A stretch of DNA of 33,630 bases, from the NCBI GenBank assembly GCA_004195325.1, contig SDWO01000125.1, forward strand, positions 1 to 33,630, written 5' to 3'. This DNA is from Candidatus Izemoplasma acidinucleici. GTDB lineage: Bacteria; Bacillota_I; Bacilli_A; Izemoplasmatales; Izemoplasmataceae. The translations under genes and the position numbers were made by a program. Below the pieces are notes generated by a model. It worked only from the letters and a program-made list of their open reading frames with translations. It did not search any database and had not been told where the DNA came from. This document shows positions 13,421 through 21,371 of the stretch, one piece after another; positions within the stretch are counted from its first letter, which is position 1; every line of letters starts with the position of its first letter.

Positions 13421-15220
13421 ATGAAAAGAATGATAATATTAATAGTCTTTATGATGATGACTATTGGATTGAATGATGTACAGGGTACATTATTAAGCAG
13501 TAAACTACCTGGAGGTAAAAACTACTTAGATGAAGATAATTTTGTATTTACAAATGATTCTATAATAAGTATTGATTCAATAAAGGTAAAACCATTCACC
13601 GAGTATACAATCTCGTTACCATCTTCACATTTGCTTGAAGAGGTAGTATTAAACATTTTTGGTGATACTGATTATTTTAGTGGACTAGTTCGTGAAGCAG
13701 ATTGTACACTCACAGATGTAAATTCATTCTGTACGTTTACAACAGCGAATGATGACTATCTAACAATTGAGTTGTATAGTGAGATGTTTGGACTATACTA
13801 TACTTATTACAAATTTGATCTCTTCATGTTGGAAGAAGGGAATGTTGTGACTGAGTATGAGGTGTATATACCTCCACTACTTGATACAAACAGTCCTGAA
13901 TTCGCAAATACGGGAGCTTATATTACAACATATAATGATTCAACCAGCATAGAAAACATCGTAAGCAATCACGTTACTGCTTTAGATGATATTGATGGAG
14001 ACATTAGTGATCTAGTTATTATTAAAGAAGATAACTATACTTTGAATACTGGGATAGTCGGTGAATACAGTGTTCTATTAGAAATAGAAGACAACAATCA
14101 TAATATAGCGACATTTGATTTACTTGTTATTGTAAAAGATGAGATTCCTCCAGTTATAACTGGACCGAGTAGTATTGATGTTAATGTAAATAATATTCCT
14201 CTTCTCGAAGATGTTATTTCTGAATTTTCTATAACTGATGAGTATGACGGTCCACTTATGTATACAGTGACTGAAGATAATTACTCAAATCAAACTAGTA
14301 CAGGAGACTATAATGTATCTATAGAAACGACCGATAGTTCTAACAATAAGGCTATATTTAGTTTTTCAATTGCTATTGAGGATATAGATGTACCAAGTCT
14401 AATTTCCTCGTCAATATTTGAATATTCTGTAGAGAATACATCATCAACAACGGAAATCATTAACCTACTAGAGACAGAAGACAATTACTCTGAACAAGTA
14501 TTAATAAATATTGTTAATGATCAATACAATCCGAACAGGAGTGTTGTAGGTACCTATTTTATTGACATTGAGCTATTAGATGAATCTAATAATGTGGCTA
14601 GTTATACATTGACGATTAATGTTGTTGATAGCATTCCACCAACGTTATCAGGTCCAAGTACTCTTCAGTATGGGTATCAACATGAAGTGGCTATAGAATC
14701 AATAATTGAGATGCTAGAAGTAAGTGATAATGTATCTATTATCGATATAAGTGATGTCTATGTTATCTCTAATGAACTTAGTAATAAAGTAACAAAGACA
14801 GGAGAATTTAATATTGTCTTTGGTGTATTAGATGAGTCAGGATTAGAGACTACTTTCACTGTTAAAATTATCCTTGTTGATGATCAACTTCCGATCATTT
14901 TCGTAGATGATTATATTGTAAAAATAAATCAAAATGTTACTTTTACTCATCAAGATGCATTGAAGTTATTAAGACATTCCAATCAATTAACAGATGAAGA
15001 TTATGAAGTCAAAACATTAATCAACGAATATGAGGGGAATGAACATATTCCTGGTATGTATCTATATCAAGTTCAGTTTAAAGATTTAAATGGGAATATC
15101 ATTGTGAAAGACTTTGTTATAGAAGTATTAGACGAAAAAGAAAACTACACTTCTTTAATCACTTCTGGAGTAGTTATTGTAGTTGTTGTCATAGGCGTCT
15201 TTATAAAGAAGAGAAAATAA
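13421..15220 (+). CDS. Surface protein with five tandem Ig-like (DUF5011-type) repeats and C-terminal anchor
   Basis: 599 aa from the ATG at 13421, which has GAGGTGAT 5 nt upstream; the GTG at 13412 lies inside that site. Order: signal peptide (1-22), an N-terminal domain with a Cys pair (95 and 104), then five repeats at about 155-240, 241-321, 322-403, 404-488 and 489-571. Each runs from an IPP-type start through EDNY and TGxYxVxIExxD(S/N)xNNxA to a VxVxDxxxP end. A membrane helix (about 578-594) and an IKKRK tail anchor it. The repeats match the Ig-like fold of bacterial surface stalks. There is no LPXTG motif, so it is probably held in the membrane. It may act as an adhesin or stalk; no enzyme domain was seen. 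Confidence 0.8.
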   Translation: MKRMIILIVFMMMTIGLNDVQGTLLSSKLPGGKNYLDEDNFVFTNDSIISIDSIKVKPFTEYTISLPSSHLLEEVVLNIFGDTDYFSGLVREADCTLTDVNSFCTFTTANDDYLTIELYSEMFGLYYTYYKFDLFMLEEGNVVTEYEVYIPPLLDTNSPEFANTGAYITTYNDSTSIENIVSNHVTALDDIDGDISDLVIIKEDNYTLNTGIVGEYSVLLEIEDNNHNIATFDLLVIVKDEIPPVITGPSSIDVNVNNIPLLEDVISEFSITDEYDGPLMYTVTEDNYSNQTSTGDYNVSIETTDSSNNKAIFSFSIAIEDIDVPSLISSSIFEYSVENTSSTTEIINLLETEDNYSEQVLINIVNDQYNPNRSVVGTYFIDIELLDESNNVASYTLTINVVDSIPPTLSGPSTLQYGYQHEVAIESIIEMLEVSDNVSIIDISDVYVISNELSNKVTKTGEFNIVFGVLDESGLETTFTVKIILVDDQLPIIFVDDYIVKINQNVTFTHQDALKLLRHSNQLTDEDYEVKTLINEYEGNEHIPGMYLYQVQFKDLNGNIIVKDFVIEVLDEKENYTSLITSGVVIVVVVIGVFIKKRK

Positions 15221-15237
15221 AAACGTATACATTAGCC

Positions 15238-15272
15238 TTTCAATTGAAAAGTGAACCAATATATATTATATT
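15238..15272 (+). promoter_or_regulatory. Promoter of lactate permease with palindrome at -35
   Basis: -35 TTGAAA (15244-15249), a 17-bp spacer and -10 TATATT (15267-15272). A perfect 12-bp palindrome, TTTCAATTGAAA (15238-15249), contains the -35 box and could be an operator. No terminator is visible for the preceding surface-protein gene. Confidence 0.55.
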
Positions 15273-15293
15273 GATGTTGAAAGTGGTGATGAA

Positions 15294-16844
15294 ATGATAC
15301 TAGAATATTTAGTTAGTTTTATACCGATACTTGTTCCATTTGTTTTACTAGTAATTTTTAGAATGAGTGCGAAGAGTGGTATGTCTATTAGTATGTTATT
15401 GATTATAATTGGTGGGTATTTCCTATGGGGAATTACATTTGATGTAATTACTGGATCTGTATTTATAGGTCTACATAAAACCATTACAATACTACTAATA
15501 TTGTTTGGTGCACTTACGTTAGTAAATACACTAAATAATACAAAAGCAATTAAAAGAATAAACGAAGGTTTTATGAGTATTACACAAGATAAAAGATTGT
15601 TAAGTGTTATTGTTGTGTTCTTATTTGGAGGACTTATTGAAGGAGCAAGTGGATTTGGAACGCCTGCGACTATCACAGGACCATTACTTGTTTCGATAGG
15701 ATTTAATCCCTTTGTAGGAGCAGTGTTAGCATTGATTGGAGATAGTACTGCAGTATCATTTGGTGCAGTTGGGACTCCATTAATAGTAGGGTTACAAGGA
15801 ACCGGAGCATCATTCAGTGCAGTTGCAAATGCGATTACGATGATTGATTTGTTTAGTGGATTATTTGTTCCATTAATGATAAGTGTTATGTATATCATTG
15901 TTTCTAATCAGAAAAACAAATTACGTTCTATAAAAGAAGTAGTTCCATGGACGTTATATGTAGGATTCCTATATGTAGTATTTGCATTCATTAGTTCGCG
16001 GTTAATTGGATTTGAATTTGTTAGTATAATAACCCCGATAATTACAATTATGATCGTGTCTTATACAACGATGAAGGGGTTCTTAGTTCCTCATTATGAA
16101 CCGGTAGTAAAAGAGGATAATAAATCATCATTAGTTAAAGCTTGGAGTCCGTATATCGTTGTTGTAATTCTTCTTATTTTATCAAGAATTGTTACACCAA
16201 TCGAAGAGTTCTTAGTCAATCTAGATTTCCTAAGTATCAAAAATGTATTAGGGACTGGGTTATCAAGTTCATTTAGTATATTTTACTCTCCAGGATTTAT
16301 ATTAATTATTGCTGCTGTATTTGCATCGTTCTACCAAACAGGGAAATTAGATGCTGTATTAAAAGCAATGAAAGATACAAAAGGAGTTTTAATAGGAGCT
16401 ACATTAGCTCTAGTACCAACATTAATCATGGTTACTATATTTACAAGTTCGGGAATGAATGTGAATGATCTTGTTAGTATGCCGCAATACATCGCATCAG
16501 GTATGAGTAATGTATTTGGCGAGTTTTGGAGTTTCGGGAGTACATATTTAGGAATGATTGGTAGTTTCATTAGCGGTAGTGCAACGGTATCAAACTTAAC
16601 GTTTGCACCAATCCAGGTTGAAATTGCATCAACAGTTGGTCTTAGTGTTACTGTTATTCTTGCTTCACAAGTATTAGGAGCAGCAATTGGGAATATGATT
16701 TGTGTTCATAATGTTGTTGCCGCTAGTTATGTAGTTGGGCTAGAAAACCAAGAAGGTTCCATCATCAAAAAAACGATTTTAACTGCATTAATATACAGTA
16801 CAATCGTGACAATTATTACTACAATCATAGTTCTATTATTTTAA
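15294..16844 (+). CDS. lldP: L-lactate permease family transporter
   Basis: 516 aa with about 12-14 hydrophobic helices, matching the LldP/LctP family of lactate:H+ symporters, which may also carry glycolate. Family-specific sequence: GGLIEGASGFGTPATITGPL followed by SIGFNPFVGAVLALIGDSTAVSFGAVGTP, which forms the conserved core, and LGAAIGNMICVHNVVAAS near the C-terminus. AGTGGTGAT precedes the start. It is a monocistronic gene closed by a strong terminator. With the LDH gene at 27363 it suggests lactate exchange with the environment; whether import or export dominates is not visible. Confidence 0.9.
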   Translation: MILEYLVSFIPILVPFVLLVIFRMSAKSGMSISMLLIIIGGYFLWGITFDVITGSVFIGLHKTITILLILFGALTLVNTLNNTKAIKRINEGFMSITQDKRLLSVIVVFLFGGLIEGASGFGTPATITGPLLVSIGFNPFVGAVLALIGDSTAVSFGAVGTPLIVGLQGTGASFSAVANAITMIDLFSGLFVPLMISVMYIIVSNQKNKLRSIKEVVPWTLYVGFLYVVFAFISSRLIGFEFVSIITPIITIMIVSYTTMKGFLVPHYEPVVKEDNKSSLVKAWSPYIVVVILLILSRIVTPIEEFLVNLDFLSIKNVLGTGLSSSFSIFYSPGFILIIAAVFASFYQTGKLDAVLKAMKDTKGVLIGATLALVPTLIMVTIFTSSGMNVNDLVSMPQYIASGMSNVFGEFWSFGSTYLGMIGSFISGSATVSNLTFAPIQVEIASTVGLSVTVILASQVLGAAIGNMICVHNVVAASYVVGLENQEGSIIKKTILTALIYSTIVTIITTIIVLLF

Positions 16845-16866
16845 GGCCGATTTTCGGCCTTTTTTA
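16843..16866 (+). terminator. Terminator after lactate permease
   Basis: AAGGCCGA (16843-16850) and TCGGCCTT (16854-16861) form a GC-rich 8-bp stem with a TTT loop and a T-run. Confidence 0.92.
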
Positions 16867-16895
16867 TTGACTAAATTTTAAAAGAAACGTATAAT
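16867..16895 (+). promoter_or_regulatory. SigA-type promoter of the marR-ABC operon
   Basis: -35 TTGACT (16867-16872), 17-bp spacer, -10 TATAAT (16890-16895). Confidence 0.88.
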
Positions 16896-16897
16896 GA

Positions 16898-16912
16898 TTA
16901 GGTAATACCTAA
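16898..16912. promoter_or_regulatory. Palindromic operator at the marR transcription start
   Basis: TTAGGTAATACCTAA has perfect 6-bp arms around a 3-nt centre. It lies 2 bp downstream of the -10 box, covering the expected start of transcription, where MarR proteins commonly repress themselves. Confidence 0.7.
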
Positions 16913-16928
16913 CAAAAGGAGGAATGAC

Positions 16929-17354
16929 ATGGATAAAGAACAATTAAGATTGTCCTTAAACAAGTTTTTAAAGATGTATTTTAATGCTTGTAGAGAAGTA
17001 TATAAAGAGATAAATTTCGATAGAATAACAAAAATTCAGTTTAGATATTTGAAAGCAATTAGAAAATTTGAGAAAACGACATTAACCGAGCTTGCTGACA
17101 CATTTAACATCTCAAAACCTTCAATGAATGAGGTTATTGTTAAGTTTGAAAAAAGCGGATTAATTGATAGAGAAAAAAGCACTGAAGATAAAAGAATCAC
17201 TGTCATATCTTTGACAGAAGTTGGAAATACATTAGCAACAACAAACTTACTAGAAAGTCAAAGAGCAGTGAATAAGATTAATGAAGCGTTAACAGAAGAG
17301 GAAATGACATTACTTAAAAATATTTTTGACAGGTTTGAGGTGGATGACGAATGA
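16929..17354 (+). CDS. MarR family transcriptional regulator
   Basis: 141 aa, typical MarR length. The winged helix spans about 49-97: TTLTELADTFNISKPSMNEV forms the helix-turn-helix and STEDKRITVISLTEVG the wing with the usual D-x-R (87-89). Flanking helices would form the dimer interface. AGGAGG lies 6 nt upstream. It is the first gene of an operon with an ABC exporter and overlaps it by 4 nt (ATGA). The palindrome at 16898-16912 suggests autoregulation released by a ligand that is probably also the exporter's substrate; the ligand is unknown. Confidence 0.9.
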   Translation: MDKEQLRLSLNKFLKMYFNACREVYKEINFDRITKIQFRYLKAIRKFEKTTLTELADTFNISKPSMNEVIVKFEKSGLIDREKSTEDKRITVISLTEVGNTLATTNLLESQRAVNKINEALTEEEMTLLKNIFDRFEVDDE

Positions 17355-19102
17355 TTTTTGGTAAAGCGATAAACAAATACTATTTAAAAAACTGGTACCT
17401 GTTTTTACTAGGTATCATAGCATTAATTGCAATTGATTACTTTCAATTAGAAATCCCAAGATACATTGGTAAACTATTTGATGGGTTAGACGAAGGAACT
17501 ATGGACAAACAAGGAATCATTGATATTATTCTAATAATTATGAGTTTCACTGCCGTCATGGTAGTAGGTCGTTTTGTTTGGAGAATCACTATTTTTGGTG
17601 CCTCACGAAAATTTGATTATGGTCTACGTAACGACATGTTTGAACATGCAGAGGATTTATCAGCTAGTTTTTATCAAGAAAATAAAACTGGTGGATTAAT
17701 GGCGTATTTTACAAATGATTTAGAAGCAGTAAGAAGAGCAGTTGGACCTGGGATGATAATGTTTGTTGATGCAACATTCTTAGGTATTCTAGCAGTAATC
17801 AGAATGTTACAAGTAAACGTGGAACTTGCAGTGTTTAGTGCAGTTCCTTTAACACTAATCACAGTAATAGGTGGAGTGCTGGGAAGTAAAATGCGTAAGA
17901 AATTTAAGGAAGCTCAGAAAGCATTTGAAGATATGAGTGACTTTGTAAATGAAAATTTAAGTGGTATTGGAGTTGTTAAAGCATTCGTAAAAGAAAAAAT
18001 AGAACGTTTAGAATTCTCGAAATATAACAATAATACAAAACAAAAGAATATAGAATATGTAAGATTAAACACTATACTTCAAATCTCTGTAAGATTCATA
18101 ATTGGTGCGATAATCGTACTTATTATTGGCTATGGTGGATTAATTGTCCAAAGAGGAGATATTACTGGTGGAGAATTAGTATATTTCTTTAGTTTATTTG
18201 GTGCGCTTGTTTGGCCAATGATGGCAATTGCAATGATTGTTGGGATTAGAGCTAATGGGAAAGCATCTCTTGAACGTATTCAAAGAATTCTTGATGAAAA
18301 AGTAGATGTTTTTGATAAAGAAGGTATTGTACCTTTAGATGATATCAAAGGATCAATTGAATTTAGAAACCTTACCTTTAGATATTCTGATGCAAATGAT
18401 GATGTCTTACATGATGTGAGTTTCAAGATAGAAGCAGGAAGCACTGTTGGTATCCTAGGTAGAACCGGTAGTGGTAAGACAAGTATTATGGACTTACTTC
18501 TAAGAATATATAATGTGAATGAAAAATCACTTTATATTGATGGTGTCGACATAATGGATATTCCAATCAAACAAGTAAGAGATAATATCGGATATGTACC
18601 GCAAGATGGATTCTTATTTAGTGATACAATTAGTAATAATATTTCTCTTAGTTATAAAAGTAATAGTGATTTACTTGAAGATGTTCATAAAGCAGCCATG
18701 TTTAGTGATGTCCATGATAATATTATTGAGTTCCCTCATGGATATGACACTATAATTGGTGAAAGAGGAGTAACACTAAGTGGTGGACAACGTCAACGTA
18801 TTAGTATAGCTCGTGCTTTAATTAAGAACCCTCCAATCATGATTTTGGATGATAGTGTTAGTGCAGTAGATACAAACACAGAAGAAACAATTTTACAAAA
18901 TCTAAAAGAACTAAGAGGCGATAAAACAACCGTAATTATCGCACATAGAATTAGTACAATAAAAAATGCAGATCAAATTATTATTGTTGATGAAGGTAGA
19001 GTTATTGATGTTGGTACTCACCAAGAATTATTCAGTCGCTGCGCATTCTACAAAGATATGGTAGAACGCCAAAAACTTGAAGACGAAATCGAGGTGATAT
19101 AA
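17351..19102 (+). CDS. Heterodimeric ABC exporter, half with degenerate ATP site
   Basis: 583 aa half-transporter with six membrane helices (about 1-310) followed by a nucleotide-binding domain. Motifs: Walker A GRTGSGKT (370-377), a canonical signature LSGGQ (476-480), Walker B ILDD (D500, D501) and switch His532. The residue after Walker B is Asp501 where catalytic ABC proteins have Glu. This marks the inactive-site half of LmrCD/BmrCD/TM287-288-type heterodimers. It begins within the marR stop (ATGA) and overlaps its partner by 1 nt. Exporters of this type move drugs, lipids or peptides; no substrate can be assigned. Confidence 0.92.
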   Translation: MIFGKAINKYYLKNWYLFLLGIIALIAIDYFQLEIPRYIGKLFDGLDEGTMDKQGIIDIILIIMSFTAVMVVGRFVWRITIFGASRKFDYGLRNDMFEHAEDLSASFYQENKTGGLMAYFTNDLEAVRRAVGPGMIMFVDATFLGILAVIRMLQVNVELAVFSAVPLTLITVIGGVLGSKMRKKFKEAQKAFEDMSDFVNENLSGIGVVKAFVKEKIERLEFSKYNNNTKQKNIEYVRLNTILQISVRFIIGAIIVLIIGYGGLIVQRGDITGGELVYFFSLFGALVWPMMAIAMIVGIRANGKASLERIQRILDEKVDVFDKEGIVPLDDIKGSIEFRNLTFRYSDANDDVLHDVSFKIEAGSTVGILGRTGSGKTSIMDLLLRIYNVNEKSLYIDGVDIMDIPIKQVRDNIGYVPQDGFLFSDTISNNISLSYKSNSDLLEDVHKAAMFSDVHDNIIEFPHGYDTIIGERGVTLSGGQRQRISIARALIKNPPIMILDDSVSAVDTNTEETILQNLKELRGDKTTVIIAHRISTIKNADQIIIVDEGRVIDVGTHQELFSRCAFYKDMVERQKLEDEIEVI

Positions 19103-20874
19103 TGTACGATGAAAACGTGGATAAAAGACTTAACTCTATGAAAGATGGAGACATCTATAAAAGACTTTTACATTATGCAAAACCTTTTAAGAAAGAATTT
19201 ATGATAATCTTTGGTTTAATTTTAGCAACTGTATTCGCAATTGTTTTAGAACCTGTGTTTATTGGTCGAGTTTTAGACCTTATAAAAGAAGATGATATTG
19301 AAAGCAATAGTCTTCTTAATATTGTTTTAATCCTTTCTGGGATTCTTGTTGTAACAAAAGTTATTGATTACCTAATTACTATAAGGTTACAGAAATTAGG
19401 ACAATCAATCATATACAATATCCGTGATGAAATCTTTACACATTTAGAACATCATGATATTGCATATCTAAATTCAACACCAACTGGAGCATTCGTAACA
19501 AGAGTTACAAATGATACAAATACATTAAATGAAGCATATACATCAGTAGTTGCCAATGTGGTTAGAAGTTTAATTTTATTTGTTGCTATTATTACAGTAA
19601 TGCTTGTAATAAACGCTCAACTGACGTTTTATGTAATTCTAACACTACCAGTAATTATTGTATTAACGTTCTTCTTTAGAATTGCTTCTAGAAAAGCATA
19701 CAGAAAAGTTAGAGCAAATATATCAAAAGTAAATGCATTTTTAGCTGAACATCTAAGTGGTATGAAAATTATTCAAATTTTCAATCAAGAGCAACGAAAA
19801 GCAGCTGAATTTGATAAAAGAAACAAGAAACTTAAATATTCTTATTATAGACAGATATTAACATTTGGGATCTTTAGACCTACAATGTACTTTGTATATA
19901 TAATCGCAACAATCATCGTATTTTATTTCGGTGGTATAAGTGTTATTGAAGGAGCGTTTACTTCAGGAATGTTATTAACGTTCTATATCTTTACAGGACG
20001 TTTATTCGAACCAATCAATCAACTTGCTGAATCTTATAACGTAATCCAAAGTGCCTTTGCATCTAGTGAAAGAATCTTTGGGATATTAGATACCCACCCA
20101 CAAGTTCTAGATGATGAAAACAGCATAGAACTAGATAATATTAGAGGTGAAATAGAATTCAAGAACGTTTGGTTTAAATATGTTGAAGATGTATGGGTTC
20201 TAAAAGGAGTATCATTCCATGTTAATCCTAAAGATAGTGTTGCCTTTGTAGGTGCTACTGGTTCAGGGAAAACAACAATTTTATCTCTTATAACTAGAAA
20301 CTATGATATCCAACAAGGACAAATTCTAATAGATGGAATAGATATCAGAAGAATCAAAATGTCTTCATTAAGAAGTTATGTTGGACAAATGCTTCAAGAT
20401 GTCTTCATGTTTAGTGGAACTATTGAATCTAATATTAAATTAAGAAGTGATGATGTTACACAAGAAGAAATGGAACAAGCTTGTGATTATGTTAATGCTA
20501 GTTACTTCATAAACAAACTAGAAAACGGGTTCAAAGAACAAGTTCGCGAACGTGGAAACAACTTTAGTTCAGGGCAAAGACAATTATTAAGTTTTGCCAG
20601 AACATTGGTTCATAAACCTAAAGTTATGATTCTAGATGAAGCTACTGCTAATATAGATACAGAAACTGAACAAATTATCCAGGATTCATTAGAGAAGATG
20701 ATGACAATTGGTACAATGCTAATCGTTGCGCATAGATTGTCTACTATTCAACATGTAGATAATATTATAGTACTTAGCAAAGGTGAAATCATAGAACAAG
20801 GAAATCACCAAGAACTACTTAAAAACAAAGGTCATTATTTCAATCTTTACAAAATACAATATCAAGAAAAATAA
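19102..20874 (+). CDS. Heterodimeric ABC exporter, catalytic half
   Basis: 590 aa half-transporter, six membrane helices then the ATPase domain. Walker A GATGSGKT (384-391), signature FSSGQ (488-492, not the canonical LSGGQ), Walker B ILDE (D512, catalytic Glu513) and an intact switch His in AHRLSTI. Its Glu pairs with the canonical signature of the partner at 17351, while its altered signature faces the partner's Asp501. That gives exactly one working ATP site, as in known heterodimers. It starts at a TAATG overlap with GAGGTGAT in the partner's end, and is closed by a terminator. Confidence 0.92.
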   Translation: MYDENVDKRLNSMKDGDIYKRLLHYAKPFKKEFMIIFGLILATVFAIVLEPVFIGRVLDLIKEDDIESNSLLNIVLILSGILVVTKVIDYLITIRLQKLGQSIIYNIRDEIFTHLEHHDIAYLNSTPTGAFVTRVTNDTNTLNEAYTSVVANVVRSLILFVAIITVMLVINAQLTFYVILTLPVIIVLTFFFRIASRKAYRKVRANISKVNAFLAEHLSGMKIIQIFNQEQRKAAEFDKRNKKLKYSYYRQILTFGIFRPTMYFVYIIATIIVFYFGGISVIEGAFTSGMLLTFYIFTGRLFEPINQLAESYNVIQSAFASSERIFGILDTHPQVLDDENSIELDNIRGEIEFKNVWFKYVEDVWVLKGVSFHVNPKDSVAFVGATGSGKTTILSLITRNYDIQQGQILIDGIDIRRIKMSSLRSYVGQMLQDVFMFSGTIESNIKLRSDDVTQEEMEQACDYVNASYFINKLENGFKEQVRERGNNFSSGQRQLLSFARTLVHKPKVMILDEATANIDTETEQIIQDSLEKMMTIGTMLIVAHRLSTIQHVDNIIVLSKGEIIEQGNHQELLKNKGHYFNLYKIQYQEK

Positions 20875-20899
20875 GGTGTCAATGACACCTTTTTTTTTT
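20873..20899 (+). terminator. Terminator after the marR-ABC operon
   Basis: GGTGT (20875-20879) pairs with ACACC (20885-20889) in a short, tight hairpin, followed by a run of ten Ts. Confidence 0.85.
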
Positions 20900-20909
20900 A
20901 ACTTTTAAA

Positions 20910-20918
20910 TGATATAAT
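20910..20918 (+). promoter_or_regulatory. Extended -10 promoter of RDD-GGDEF pair
   Basis: TGATATAAT is a perfect extended -10 (TGnTATAAT). No good -35 is present 17 bp upstream, as is common for this class. It lies 17 bp before the RDD gene ATG. Confidence 0.6.
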
Positions 20919-20935
20919 ATTTGAGAGGTGATAGT

Positions 20936-21367
20936 ATGAGAGAATATGCCAATTTACCTGCGAACTTCAATAGTCGATTAAGTGCATTCTTTTTAGACTT
21001 AGGGATTGTTGCTCTTGCATTTCTAATAAATGTATTTATGCAATACAACTATTACTACAAAATAGGGATTATCTTATTTGTTTGGTTGATGGTTAATATC
21101 ATTCCTTCTATATTTAAAAAAGGACAAACATTAGGTAAAATAAATGCTTCAATAAAAACAGTAGATTTAGAGAATAACAATATCTCTTTTTTAATATCAA
21201 GTCTTAGGAGCTTATTTATATTGGTTCTTGGATTTTTCAGTGCAGGGGTATATTTTTTAATTAGTCTTTATGTTAGTGAAAGTAGAATGGATAAACGTTC
21301 TATACATGATTTAATATTTAAAACCAAAGTTGTTAGAACAAAAGTCTTTGTCGAACTTACGGAGTGA
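20936..21367 (+). CDS. RDD family membrane protein
   Basis: 143 aa from the ATG at 20936, preceded by AGAGGTGAT. It has three to four hydrophobic segments and the RDD-family start FNSRLSAFFLDLGIVALAFL with the conserved Arg and Asp in the first helix, plus KKGQTLGKINASIKTVD in the central loop. RDD proteins are small membrane proteins; some have been linked to ion exchange, but most have no known role. The GGDEF gene starts 4 nt after the TGA stop, so the two are co-transcribed and may act together at the membrane. Confidence 0.75.
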   Translation: MREYANLPANFNSRLSAFFLDLGIVALAFLINVFMQYNYYYKIGIILFVWLMVNIIPSIFKKGQTLGKINASIKTVDLENNNISFLISSLRSLFILVLGFFSAGVYFLISLYVSESRMDKRSIHDLIFKTKVVRTKVFVELTE

Positions 21368-21371
21368 TATT

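Noticed and set aside
15245-15258. TGAAAAGTGAACCA as a cre site at the lactate permease promoter
   Set aside because: The essential central CG is GT, so it does not meet the cre consensus.
15266-15898. 210-codon minus-strand ORF opposite the lactate permease
   Set aside because: It mirrors a highly conserved membrane transporter gene, has low-complexity Asn/Ile/Pro content and no ribosome site. It is a shadow.
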